DNA from: Mucilaginibacter sp.
GTDB lineage: Bacteria > Bacteroidota > Bacteroidia > Sphingobacteriales > Sphingobacteriaceae
Direction of reading: 5' to 3'
Length of the DNA: 39,920 nucleotides
Assembly (NCBI GenBank): GCA_028288085.1
Contig: JAQBOK010000235.1
Coordinates: forward strand, 1 to 39,920
In this document: positions 15,005 through 22,792 of the stretch, one piece after another
Numbering within the stretch: position 1 is the stretch's first letter
Layout of the letters: the number at the start of each line of letters is the position of its first letter
Notes under the pieces: model-generated
What the model saw: the letters and a program-made list of their open reading frames with translations, nothing else
What the model was told of the DNA's origin: nothing
Databases searched by the model: none
Made by a program: the position numbers and the translations under genes

Positions 15005-15337
15005 TTAGTTCTTTTGCATGACCGGTAAAAGATTCAATTCTTCTACTGCCTTAAAAATTGGAATAAATTCTATACCCAGTTCGGTAAGATGATATTCAAC
15101 ATGCAATGGCTTCAATTTAACTACGGTTCGTTCAAGTATGCCACTTTCTTCCAATTCACGTAAGGCGTTGGTAAGGGCCTGCCTGGTAGCCTCAGGCAAT
15201 AGTTTCATTATCTGACTAAATCTTACAGGGCCCTGCACAGCATATCTAAAAATGCAGGGCTTCCATTTGCCGGTTAACATTTTAAGCAGGTATTCTTTCG
15301 GGCAATGCAGGGTTAAATCGTTTTTTGGGGTAGTCAT
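15005..15337 (-). CDS. HxlR-family winged-helix transcriptional regulator
   Basis: A 110-residue DNA-binding protein. The start was set at the ATG at 15337 because it gives the normal HxlR length and N-terminus (a Cys-Pro motif at 12-13, then LLKMLTGKWKPCIF). The frame runs on to 15457, but that extension would overlap the divergent deacetylase gene and adds 40 residues foreign to the family. The winged helix spans about 15-90 (FSQIMKLLPEATRQALTNAL recognition region, wing VKLKPLHVEYHLTE). HxlR proteins act as dimers, often sensing redox or electrophile stress through the N-terminal Cys. The 67-bp divergent spacer to the YdjC-type gene makes that gene its most likely target. Confidence 0.88.
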   Translation of the reverse strand: MTTPKNDLTLHCPKEYLLKMLTGKWKPCIFRYAVQGPVRFSQIMKLLPEATRQALTNALRELEESGILERTVVKLKPLHVEYHLTELGIEFIPIFKAVEELNLLPVMQKN

Positions 15338-15404
15338 AAAAATTTGACTTATTGTGGGCGCCAAGGTTCTTGCTTTACTTTGAAGCGAACTCAAATCATT
15401 CCAT

Positions 15405-16499
15405 ATGTCAGCGATAAAGATAAAGTTTTCATTGATCATTAAATTTAAACGGGCCATTTTAATACTGGGTCTGGCATTTAATTGCTTTTCAAGCGAATTG
15501 TATGCTCAGACCTATGCTGAAAAATTAGGATGGAAGAAAGGCGACCGGGTGATCATCTTTCATGTGGACGATGCCGGAATGTCCTATGATTCAAATCAGG
15601 GCGTGATATGTGCGCTGGAAAAGGGTGTTGCCACTTCTGTTAGTGTAATGATGCCATGTCCATGGGTGGCTGATATGATCCATTATCTTAGCCGGCATCC
15701 ACAATTAGATGCAGGTCTTCATTTAACATTTACTTCTGAATGGAAGGGATACCGCTGGGGTTCGGTTTCAGGAATAAAAGCATGCCCCGGTTTATCAGAC
15801 AACGAGGGCGTTTTATGGAACAATGTTGCTGATGTGCTTATCCATGCTTCCCCGGATGAGATAGAAGGCGAATTAATAGCCCAGTTGACTAAAGCAAGGA
15901 AAATGGGTTTTAACCCGACTCACCTGGACACCCATATGGGGACTTTGTGGGCATCTCCCGAATATCTTGAACGATATATTAAAGTGGGAATAAAGGAACA
16001 TATCCCCATTTTATTTTCAGCAGGGCACAATACCTTTTTACGACAGGAACTCCGTGAGGGGCCGCTTTCAGGATTGAATACTCTTGTAAGACGAACCGAA
16101 AGCATGGTAACGGACACGACCGCTGTGTTAAACGCTATTCAAAAGACCGGTGAAAGGATATGGAACGGTGGCTTGCCTGTGGTAGATGACATGTATCTTT
16201 TAAGTTATGACTGGAAACTGCCTGCGAGTATTGAACCCACTGATGAAAACCTGAGAAAATTCAAGACTGCAAAGTATAAAGCATTGCTTCAATCCGTAAA
16301 ACCGGGGATAACCGTTGTGCTTATTCACTGTACCGATGCCGCGGAGCAATTTAAAAACATAAGTGATTCTGGCATCACAAGAAAGGGAGATTTACAGGCG
16401 ATGACCGATCCTGAATTAAAAGAATTTATACAGAAACAGGGATTTATTTTGACGACCTGGCGGGAATTGCAGGACAGAAGAGATCAACTGGGCAAATAA
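15405..16499 (+). CDS. Secreted YdjC/ChbG-type carbohydrate deacetylase
   Basis: A 364-residue exported protein. An N-terminal signal (hydrophobic 17-30, end ELYAQ at 35) is followed by a YdjC/ChbG domain, a metal-dependent de-N-acetylase fold that works on chito-oligosaccharides and related amino sugars. Metal and catalytic candidates are Asp55-Asp56 in FHVDDAGMS, His106 in GLHLTF, and His173, Asp175 and His177 in THLDTHMG. A late IHCTD motif lies near residue 309. ChbG itself is cytoplasmic and about 250 residues long; this one is longer and exported, like many Bacteroidota paralogues annotated polysaccharide deacetylase. It is divergent from the HxlR regulator and 38 nt ahead of the DinB-like gene, with which it may be co-transcribed. 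The substrate is unknown. Confidence 0.8.
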   Translation: MSAIKIKFSLIIKFKRAILILGLAFNCFSSELYAQTYAEKLGWKKGDRVIIFHVDDAGMSYDSNQGVICALEKGVATSVSVMMPCPWVADMIHYLSRHPQLDAGLHLTFTSEWKGYRWGSVSGIKACPGLSDNEGVLWNNVADVLIHASPDEIEGELIAQLTKARKMGFNPTHLDTHMGTLWASPEYLERYIKVGIKEHIPILFSAGHNTFLRQELREGPLSGLNTLVRRTESMVTDTTAVLNAIQKTGERIWNGGLPVVDDMYLLSYDWKLPASIEPTDENLRKFKTAKYKALLQSVKPGITVVLIHCTDAAEQFKNISDSGITRKGDLQAMTDPELKEFIQKQGFILTTWRELQDRRDQLGK

Positions 16500-16537
16500 A
16501 GTTCATGCGAATAAACAATCAAAATTAAATTACTGAT

Positions 16538-17023
16538 ATGCAAAAAGGAATCGAACGAATAAGAAACTCCAGGATTTACCTGCTGGATCTTATTGAAGAC
16601 TTAACCACTGAACAATTAAACGAAATACCGGAAGGATATAACAATAATATCATCTGGAATATGGGCCACCTGATCGCGAGTCAGCAAAGCATCTGCTATC
16701 TGCGTTCGGGTGTGAAAATATTTGTTGATGAAGAATATTTAGCTTCTTACAAAGCCGGAACAGCACCGAATAAGTTTGTTGAAAGGGTAGAGGCCGATCA
16801 AATGAAAAAGCTTTTCATAACAGCAATAGACCAGTTTGACATCGATTATGAAAAGTGTTTGTTTTCAAATCACCCTCATTGGAAAACAAACTATGGTATT
16901 GAAGTTGCGAATATGGAAGATGCCATATCTTTTGTTCTGTTTCATGAAGGACTTCATGTAGGCTATATAATGGCTTTAAGGCGTTTTTTAATTAGTAAAA
17001 AATCGGCTACAAGCAATCAATAA
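16538..17023 (+). CDS. DinB/YfiT-like putative metalloenzyme
   Basis: A 161-residue four-helix protein of the DinB superfamily. The expected metal triad is visible: His44 in WNMGHLIASQ, and His136 and His140 in FHEGLHVGYIMALRR. Members include thiol-dependent transferases (for example bacillithiol transferases) and many proteins of unknown role; the general theme is conjugation or detoxification. The length is typical. It follows the YdjC-type gene by 38 nt. Its stop codon lies in the loop of a terminator hairpin (17004-17038), so the last codons are part of the terminator stem. The substrate is unknown. Confidence 0.8.
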   Translation: MQKGIERIRNSRIYLLDLIEDLTTEQLNEIPEGYNNNIIWNMGHLIASQQSICYLRSGVKIFVDEEYLASYKAGTAPNKFVERVEADQMKKLFITAIDQFDIDYEKCLFSNHPHWKTNYGIEVANMEDAISFVLFHEGLHVGYIMALRRFLISKKSATSNQ

Positions 17024-17038
17024 GCTTGCTTGTAGCCG
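17004..17038. terminator. Bidirectional terminator overlapping the DinB-like gene end
   Basis: CGGCTACAAGCAA (17004-17016) pairs perfectly with 17026-17038 around a 9-nt loop that holds the TAA stop of the DinB-like gene. It sits between convergent genes separated by only 21 nt. There is no strong T tract on the + side; on the - side the stem is followed by A/T-rich coding sequence. Confidence 0.7.
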
Positions 17039-17044
17039 GGCTAT

Positions 17045-17440
17045 CTATGACGCTTTTAATTCAACAATGATTATTTCGTTTCCGTACAGGTCGAGACAGT
17101 GGAAATATTTATAGTCGGGCGTATTGACCGGTGCCACATTTATAATGACGTTATTGCCCTTGATCTGCTGATATAGGTCATCAAATGAAGAGGTATAAAT
17201 CACCATTGCGGGCTGGCCGTTAGTTTGTTTGCCAACGTTATCCCTTTGGTGCTTACCATCCGCCTTGATAAACCAAAGGCCAGTGGAATTGGGTTCATCT
17301 GTTCCAATTTGCAGGAAGCGTTGCCCCACGTCTGTGGTGACGTCATAAATTCTTTTGAAGCCAAAGTTCTTTTCGTAGAAGTTTGATGCTTCTTCATAAT
17401 CATTTACCAGGATGATCATTCTTCCAATGTGGTTTTTCAT
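17045..17440 (-). CDS. VOC-fold (glyoxalase/bleomycin-resistance family) protein
   Basis: A 131-residue single VOC module built of paired beta-alpha-beta-beta-beta units. It starts with the typical IGRMIILVNDYEEASNFYEKNFGF and ends with the paired strand YFHCLDLYGNEIIIVEL, whose Glu is a usual metal ligand. His4 and Glu126 region residues could form part of a metal site. Such proteins include glyoxalase I, dioxygenases and antibiotic-binding proteins, and sequence alone does not choose. It lies 25 nt after the small unknown gene and probably shares its transcript. Confidence 0.82.
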   Translation of the reverse strand: MKNHIGRMIILVNDYEEASNFYEKNFGFKRIYDVTTDVGQRFLQIGTDEPNSTGLWFIKADGKHQRDNVGKQTNGQPAMVIYTSSFDDLYQQIKGNNVIINVAPVNTPDYKYFHCLDLYGNEIIIVELKAS

Positions 17441-17465
17441 GTTCTTAAGTTTAAGTCTTTATAAA

Positions 17466-17999
17466 TTATTTTTGATTAAGGTAACTCTCAATGGCCATTT
17501 CATTTAGAAAGTGCCATGCCTGCAGATCGCCGGGTTTTACCCAGTCGTAGCCTATTTTTCTCCAATATTCAGGGTATTTAGCAAGGGAAAGGAAGGTAAT
17601 GTACTCATCGCCGCAAACTGCGAAGTCTTTCCAGAATCTGATCAGGTAGCCATCATGCTGTTGATGGTAAGCCGTTGCTTTCTCATAATCACTAAACCAG
17701 GCATAGATCAATCCCACCTTAGAGGAACGGTAAAGACAATCTTCCCGGATTACTTCCTTTTTCAGATCAGCCCAGCTTCTGAAGCCATATTTCAGCGCGA
17801 TCACCAAAAGTGCGTCCTTGAGTTTAATAGCATCGGATTGGTCAAGAATCCATTGGGTCGTTCCTCCTGAAAAAGCAGGGATTGTTAGAAATTGTGCAGC
17901 CGCGTCCCTTGATTCCAGAGAGTTGGAACCCAGGTTTTTCAAAAGAAACGTAGCTTGGGTTTTGAGATGGGTTAATCTAACAGGCTTTAAAATGTTCAT
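17466..17999 (-). CDS. Unknown protein with a short ankyrin-associated-type motif
   Basis: A 177-residue soluble protein from the ATG at 17999, chosen over an upstream ATG at 18026 because AAAAGGGGAA lies about 6 nt before it. Residues 60-90 (DALLVIALKYGFRSWADLKK) resemble a motif often seen at the N-terminus of ankyrin-repeat and other bacterial proteins of unknown function. The rest (RFWKDFAVCGDEYITFLSLA, YPEYWRKIGYDW) is not recognised. There is no signal peptide. It precedes the VOC gene by 25 nt on the same strand, so the two likely form a pair. No function can be assigned. Confidence 0.6.
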   Translation of the reverse strand: MNILKPVRLTHLKTQATFLLKNLGSNSLESRDAAAQFLTIPAFSGGTTQWILDQSDAIKLKDALLVIALKYGFRSWADLKKEVIREDCLYRSSKVGLIYAWFSDYEKATAYHQQHDGYLIRFWKDFAVCGDEYITFLSLAKYPEYWRKIGYDWVKPGDLQAWHFLNEMAIESYLNQK

Positions 18000-18175
18000 A
18001 TAATTCCCCTTTTGCCAATGTCCCATGTTTGGCGGAAATTATTAAACATTCTAAAATCTTGAGATCAAGGGTGAATTTATCTTTTATGGGAATAGGTTGC
18101 CCTCACAACCTGTTGTAAAGATAGGGTACTTTTTTAGAAAAGAAAATTATTATTTTGACTCCCTGTATTGCCTCA

Positions 18176-19150
18176 TTATTTTGATGAAAGAAGGAATTCA
18201 ATCATTTTTTTATTTACAATTTCCGGCTGATCAATATTAACGAGGTGTTTGGCATTTGGAACCATGAGCCCGGTAACATTTGGCATAAACTTTTCTGCCC
18301 GCTGTAAGGCATCATTATAATCATAGTTAGGCTCATGCTCTCCAATCATCACGAGGGTTTTTGTCTTAACCTGCCTCAATTCATTTTCGGTAAATTCTTG
18401 TGGGGTTATCAATTGAGACGCAATTCCTTCTTTGTATACTGACTTTAAAACACCTTTTACCCGAATATCTACCTTCTCTGGGTAATCCGAAAATATTTTA
18501 AATGCTGCATTATAATCAGAGGGAATAATTGTAGGGAATATCTTAACAACTGTTATGAATGCCTTAACAGGAAATTTCCAGTCGGTCAGTGTCGCAGCAG
18601 GAGCGATTAGGATCGCCTTATTAACCATCTCGGGATGATAAAGTGCGAAACTTAATGTAATAAACCCACCATATGATTCCCCGGCTATATTTACCTTATC
18701 CAATTTAAGGATATTCAATACTTCAAAAAGCCAGTCTGCAAAGTGTTTTTTATCAGGTAAAAGTCTTGATGCTTCACTTCGGTTGTGATCTCCAATTATG
18801 TCAATAGAATAAATCTTGAAATGCTTACTTAATTCACGAATATTCGGATACCAGCTGACAGAACTGAAAGTCATTATGGAGAGTAAAACCAATGGAGGCT
18901 TATTTTCGTCTCCGCAAATGTTAATATGGGTGCTGCCAAATGACGTATTTACATCCTTGGCAAAATATGGGGTATTCCAGGCTAACATCGCGGTATCATA
19001 AGCTTTGTAAAACCTATGTTTAGCTTCAGTTGATTTGAAAATAGGGTTCAACCTTGTTGGGGGTTGTAATTTATGGTTGATAAATATAGCACCGGCAATT
19101 ATTAATAGTAGAAAGAAATATATCATTGTCCTTTTTTTCTGGAATTTCAT
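18176..19150 (-). CDS. Membrane-anchored alpha/beta hydrolase
   Basis: A 324-residue protein with an N-terminal membrane segment (about 9-24, MIYFFLLLIIAGAIFI) and no clear cleavage site, so it is probably anchored in the inner membrane or exported. The hydrolase domain (about 70-322) has the nucleophile elbow GESYGG (Ser159), a likely acid in the strand LVMIGEHEPNYD (Glu271 or Asp277) and a terminal His302 in NAKHLVNIDQP. The cap region lies between 190 and 255. It resembles the prolyl aminopeptidase or haloalkane-type esterase groups in layout, but no substrate can be stated. It is monocistronic, with 476 bp of upstream spacer. Confidence 0.82.
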   Translation of the reverse strand: MKFQKKRTMIYFFLLLIIAGAIFINHKLQPPTRLNPIFKSTEAKHRFYKAYDTAMLAWNTPYFAKDVNTSFGSTHINICGDENKPPLVLLSIMTFSSVSWYPNIRELSKHFKIYSIDIIGDHNRSEASRLLPDKKHFADWLFEVLNILKLDKVNIAGESYGGFITLSFALYHPEMVNKAILIAPAATLTDWKFPVKAFITVVKIFPTIIPSDYNAAFKIFSDYPEKVDIRVKGVLKSVYKEGIASQLITPQEFTENELRQVKTKTLVMIGEHEPNYDYNDALQRAEKFMPNVTGLMVPNAKHLVNIDQPEIVNKKMIEFLLSSK

Positions 19151-19626
19151 AATTTAGGATGGCGCGTTTGACTTTAAGCAGGTTAGGATTTTATTAATTT
19201 TGAGGTGTATAGTTACCTATTTCTTTTGATTAATTGGTTGATTAACCAAATTGCCGACGTCCGCATTGAGAAATGGTAGTATACCAAGGCGGCTAAAAGA
19301 GTTCTTTTATAAAATATTATTAAATCAGACCTGAGTAGAGTAAGTATCTACTTATCTTAGCATAGAACGTTCTCCACAATTTCTACGTCGAAATTCCCCC
19401 AAAAACAGTCTTTGTGATTTTTTATATAAGTAATTGTAGATCAATAAGTTTATTCTAACTCTTGTCCGTTAAAGCTATAGGGATGAGCATTATGTCCCTG
19501 CAAGGTTTGTCGCAGAAGGCCCTGCACAAGATGATTGTGTGACGAGGGCGTTCACACATGCTGATTATTGTTACTGTTATTAGCTACCGGCATCAGTGGC
19601 TTACTACCACAGCGCACACTGATGAT
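19151..19626. other. 476-bp spacer between hydrolase gene and PUL end
   Basis: This should contain the promoter of the leftward hydrolase gene and the 3' end of the PUL transcript. TTGGTT-GATT-AACCAA (19234-19249) is a small inverted repeat about 85 nt before the hydrolase start and might be an operator. The hairpin at 19591-19624 is listed separately. No convincing coding frame or RNA gene is seen. Confidence 0.45.
19591..19624. terminator. Hairpin just after the last PUL gene
   Basis: CATCAGTG (19591-19598) and CACTGATG (19617-19624) form perfect 8-bp arms 2 nt beyond the NagB/PIG-L stop. The position fits the transcription end of the long leftward operon. The loop is long (18 nt) and no U tract follows, so a 3' processing or stability element is equally possible. 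Confidence 0.4.
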
Positions 19627-21561
19627 TTAATTTTTAATAACATTAAAATTAAATCTTACAAAAGCCTCCATTGCCTCGTACTCAGCCAATCCCAGTTTGT
19701 TGTAAATTTTTGCTGTTTCGCTGGTACGGTCTTCCGCTCTTAACCAAAACTCACGGGCATCATCTCCGGGGAATACAGGCCTGTCCTTTTGAGACTGATG
19801 CTTAAATATAGCCAGTCTCTTGCGTTCAACTTCCTGTGGCGAAAGAGGTACACACATTTCAATTTCGTACGTCTCAAACTCGTGCCAGGCACCGCGGTAT
19901 AGCCAAAGCCAACAATTATTAACCCATTCCTCTGTTTTGTTGAGGCGTTTTAATGATTCTAATATAATGTCAAAACATGTTTTATGTGTACCATGGGGAT
20001 CAGAAAAGTCGCCGGCCGAATATACTTGGTGTGGTTTTACTTTTTGCAAAAGCTGCATAGTTTGTTCGATGTCATCTTCGTATGATACATCATTGCTCAC
20101 TTTTCGTCTTTCGTAAAAAGGAAGATTTTGAAAATGAATATGTTCATTGTCAAGGCCCACAAATCTTGCACCGGCAATAGCTTCTCCTTTGCGAATAAGG
20201 CCTTTAACAATCTCCACTTCCTTTTTATCAGTTTGGTTGGGCTGTTTTGTTTGTAAAAATTCACGCATGTTTTTATACAGATCAACCAAAGAGGTATTAT
20301 TAATATTTTGAGAGTGTGAAAGATCGAGTGCAAATTCAACAAAACGCAGGGCATCATCGTCCCAAACAGCCGTATTGCCCGATGTTTGATAAGCCACATG
20401 CACATTATGCCCCTGATCGGCCAGGCGAATAAAGGTGCCACCCATGGATATTACGTCGTCATCAGGGTGGGGAGAAAAAACAATTACCCGCTTTTTTGCC
20501 GGCTCTGCCCGCTCTGGCCGCTGACTGTCATCCGCGCTTGGTTTGCCGCCCGGCCAGCCTGTTATGGTATGCTGTAGTTTGTTAAAAATGTGAATATTGA
20601 TATTGTAAACCGGCCCCTTTTCAGTAGCCAATTGGGCCATTCCATGATTATTGTAATCATCTTCAGTCAGCTTTAATACTGGCTTATTCAAGGTTTTGGC
20701 AAGCCATATTACGGCCTTTTTCGTTAGCTTCTCATCCCATAAACAATCCTTTACCAGCCAGGGGGAGTTAAACCTTGTCAATTCAGAAGCTGCATCCTGG
20801 TCAACTATAAATTCCACATTATCTGATAATTGCAAATATGTTGCCGGAACATCAGCAGATATTTCCCCTTCAATTGCTTTTTTAAGGATGGGTGCTTTTT
20901 TTGCCGACCATGCCATTAATATAATTTCCCTCGCTTTGAATATTGTACCAATACCCATTGTAATGGCTTTTGACGGAACGTTCGATCTGCCTCCAAAATC
21001 ATGTGCTGCATCACTGCGGGTAAGTGCATCAAGTGATATTAAACGCGTACCAGAATTTGGTGCCGAACCGGGCTCATTAAATCCTATATGCCCTGTACGG
21101 CCTATGCCTAATATTTGCAGGTCCAAACCACCGTAATTGGTTATTTTTTTTTCATAATTCAGGCAAAATGCCGCTATATCGTCCTGTTCGAGCGCTCCAT
21201 TTGGTATGTTAATATTTTCAGGATCAATATCCACATGATCAAATAAATGCTTCTGCATAAATACCTTATAGCTTTGCATCGCCGAAGAGTTCATTGGGTA
21301 ATACTCATCCAGGTTAAAGGTTATTACATTTTTAAAGCTTAAGCCTTCTTCTTTGTGCTGGCGTACCAATTCATTATAAACCGCTATAGGAGTTACACCT
21401 GTGGCTAAACCTAAAATAGCTTTTTCATTATTATTCGCTTTTTTCCTTATAATATCTGCAATGCGTTTCGCTACAGTTTTTGATGCTGTTATCATATCCG
21501 GGAATACGGTAACAGGCAGTTTTTCAAATCTCGTTTCTTCTAGAAGATTTAATCTCGGCAT
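19627..21561 (-). CDS. nagB: Glucosamine-6-phosphate deaminase-like protein with C-terminal PIG-L deacetylase domain
   Basis: A 644-residue two-domain protein. Residues 15-270 match NagB, which turns glucosamine-6-phosphate into fructose-6-phosphate and ammonia: LGLATGVTP (51-58), FNLDEYY (Asp85, equivalent to E. coli Asp72) and GIGRTGHIGFNEPGS (His158, Glu163). Thr156 stands where E. coli has Asp141. Residues 357-600 are a PIG-L/LmbE zinc deacetylase domain with FSPHPDDDVISMGG (His365, Asp367, Asp368) and DPHGTHK (521-527). This two-domain layout is known in Bacteroidota proteins annotated nagB. Together the domains could deacetylate and deaminate an amino sugar phosphate, replacing a separate NagA, which the window lacks. 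That coupling is an inference. It is the last gene of the PUL, 49 nt after the kinase gene. Confidence 0.88.
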   Translation of the reverse strand: MPRLNLLEETRFEKLPVTVFPDMITASKTVAKRIADIIRKKANNNEKAILGLATGVTPIAVYNELVRQHKEEGLSFKNVITFNLDEYYPMNSSAMQSYKVFMQKHLFDHVDIDPENINIPNGALEQDDIAAFCLNYEKKITNYGGLDLQILGIGRTGHIGFNEPGSAPNSGTRLISLDALTRSDAAHDFGGRSNVPSKAITMGIGTIFKAREIILMAWSAKKAPILKKAIEGEISADVPATYLQLSDNVEFIVDQDAASELTRFNSPWLVKDCLWDEKLTKKAVIWLAKTLNKPVLKLTEDDYNNHGMAQLATEKGPVYNINIHIFNKLQHTITGWPGGKPSADDSQRPERAEPAKKRVIVFSPHPDDDVISMGGTFIRLADQGHNVHVAYQTSGNTAVWDDDALRFVEFALDLSHSQNINNTSLVDLYKNMREFLQTKQPNQTDKKEVEIVKGLIRKGEAIAGARFVGLDNEHIHFQNLPFYERRKVSNDVSYEDDIEQTMQLLQKVKPHQVYSAGDFSDPHGTHKTCFDIILESLKRLNKTEEWVNNCWLWLYRGAWHEFETYEIEMCVPLSPQEVERKRLAIFKHQSQKDRPVFPGDDAREFWLRAEDRTSETAKIYNKLGLAEYEAMEAFVRFNFNVIKN

Positions 21562-21610
21562 GGTAATTAATATGATAGAAAAAATTGATTAAATATTAAA
21601 ATGTAAGTAT

Positions 21611-22759
21611 TTACAACTGAGCTGACTGCTCGGTACTTAAGCTGTTTTGTAAATTAAGCCACTCAGACTCCACTATGTCAGTAAGCTCTTTCTTGTTTAG
21701 TTCCAGCATTTTTAGAAGTTGAATCTGTGCCAATGTGCGTTGCAGGTTATGTTTGGCAAAGTGTATCTTATAGTAAACGTCGCCTTCTAAATAGTCCGTT
21801 AAAAAGCGAACGGCTTGCATATAAGGTAAAAGCATTACTCCTTTCATCAACGATTTTAGTTCCTGCTCTGTTAAAAAGGATATGGTTTGGCTCAGGTAAC
21901 CTTTTGTGAATTCAGAAAACAGCGGGATATTCAATTGTATGGCATCCAGATCTTTTTCATCTTCAACCGCTGTGTTGATGATACTCCGTATTGCATCTCC
22001 AAAATCATAAGCCACATAACCGGGCATTACCGTATCAAGATCGATAACACATTGTATATTATTGTTTTTATCAAGCAGGATATTGTTGAATTTTGTATCA
22101 TTATGGGTGATACGCAAAGGCAGCACACCAGCTTTTCCCATTACTAATATCTCTTTCATTACATCGGCGCGGCTTAATAAAAATTCCAGTTGATGTTTAA
22201 CAGATTTTACCCTGCCTGCGCTATCATTTTCAATGGCTTTCTCCAGGTCATTTAGTCTTTTTTCGATATTCAGGAAATCGGGTATAACATCTACCAGCAC
22301 GCCGGGGTAAAGATCGCACAGTAAATATTGGAATCTGCCGAAGGCTACACCCCCCTGATACGCCTGTTGGCCTGTAGTAACCAGGTCATAGCTTTGGGTA
22401 TCCCTTAAAAAGTAAGTCATGCGCCAGTAGTTTCCCTGCTTATCTTCATAATAATATTTACCGTTGTCGCATTCAACAAGTGTCAGTACTTCTTTTTCCG
22501 GATCTCCCTTTTCTATTGTTTTTTTCTTCAAATGGTTTGTTATATAAACCATATTGTTCATTAGCCCTTCAATATTTTTAAATACGAAATGATTGATTTT
22601 CTGAAGTAGATAATCTCTTCCATTTTCCGCAGACGTTTTTACTAAAAAAGTATCATTAATGTGGCCGGAGCCAAACGGTTTAACTTCCGGCACGCCGCTA
22701 TTGATATTAAAATGCGTAAGAATTTCTGTAAAGTTATAACCCATTATTTTGGTGTTCAT
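21611..22759 (-). CDS. N-acetylhexosamine 1-kinase-like phosphotransferase (NahK type)
   Basis: A 382-residue kinase of the aminoglycoside phosphotransferase fold. From memory it resembles Bifidobacterium NahK, which phosphorylates GlcNAc or GalNAc at C1: the N-terminal PFGSGHINDTFLV (28-40) corresponds to the NahK segment YGDGHINTTYLV. The catalytic loop reads RITHNDTKFNNILLD (Asp221 as base, Asn225 or Asn226) and the metal-binding segment VIDLDTVMPG (Asp240, Asp242) is present. Met6 is an alternative start. It lies between the GH36-like gene and the NagB/PIG-L gene, all on one strand. In the bifidobacterial galacto-N-biose pathway NahK works with a uridylyltransferase and GalE; GalE is present here but the phosphorylase and uridylyltransferase are not. 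The exact sugar is uncertain. Confidence 0.78.
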   Translation of the reverse strand: MNTKIMGYNFTEILTHFNINSGVPEVKPFGSGHINDTFLVKTSAENGRDYLLQKINHFVFKNIEGLMNNMVYITNHLKKKTIEKGDPEKEVLTLVECDNGKYYYEDKQGNYWRMTYFLRDTQSYDLVTTGQQAYQGGVAFGRFQYLLCDLYPGVLVDVIPDFLNIEKRLNDLEKAIENDSAGRVKSVKHQLEFLLSRADVMKEILVMGKAGVLPLRITHNDTKFNNILLDKNNNIQCVIDLDTVMPGYVAYDFGDAIRSIINTAVEDEKDLDAIQLNIPLFSEFTKGYLSQTISFLTEQELKSLMKGVMLLPYMQAVRFLTDYLEGDVYYKIHFAKHNLQRTLAQIQLLKMLELNKKELTDIVESEWLNLQNSLSTEQSAQL

Positions 22760-22792
22760 AAATTATAAAGTAACCTGTGTTATTCATTGTAT

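Noticed and set aside
15338-15457. Longer HxlR protein starting at 15457
   Set aside because: The extra 40 residues are not typical of the family and would overlap the start of the divergent deacetylase gene.
20097-20441. A 114-codon frame on the - strand within the NagB/PIG-L gene
   Set aside because: It is a shifted frame of the PIG-L part, with no domain features; the main frame has intact zinc and sugar-binding motifs.
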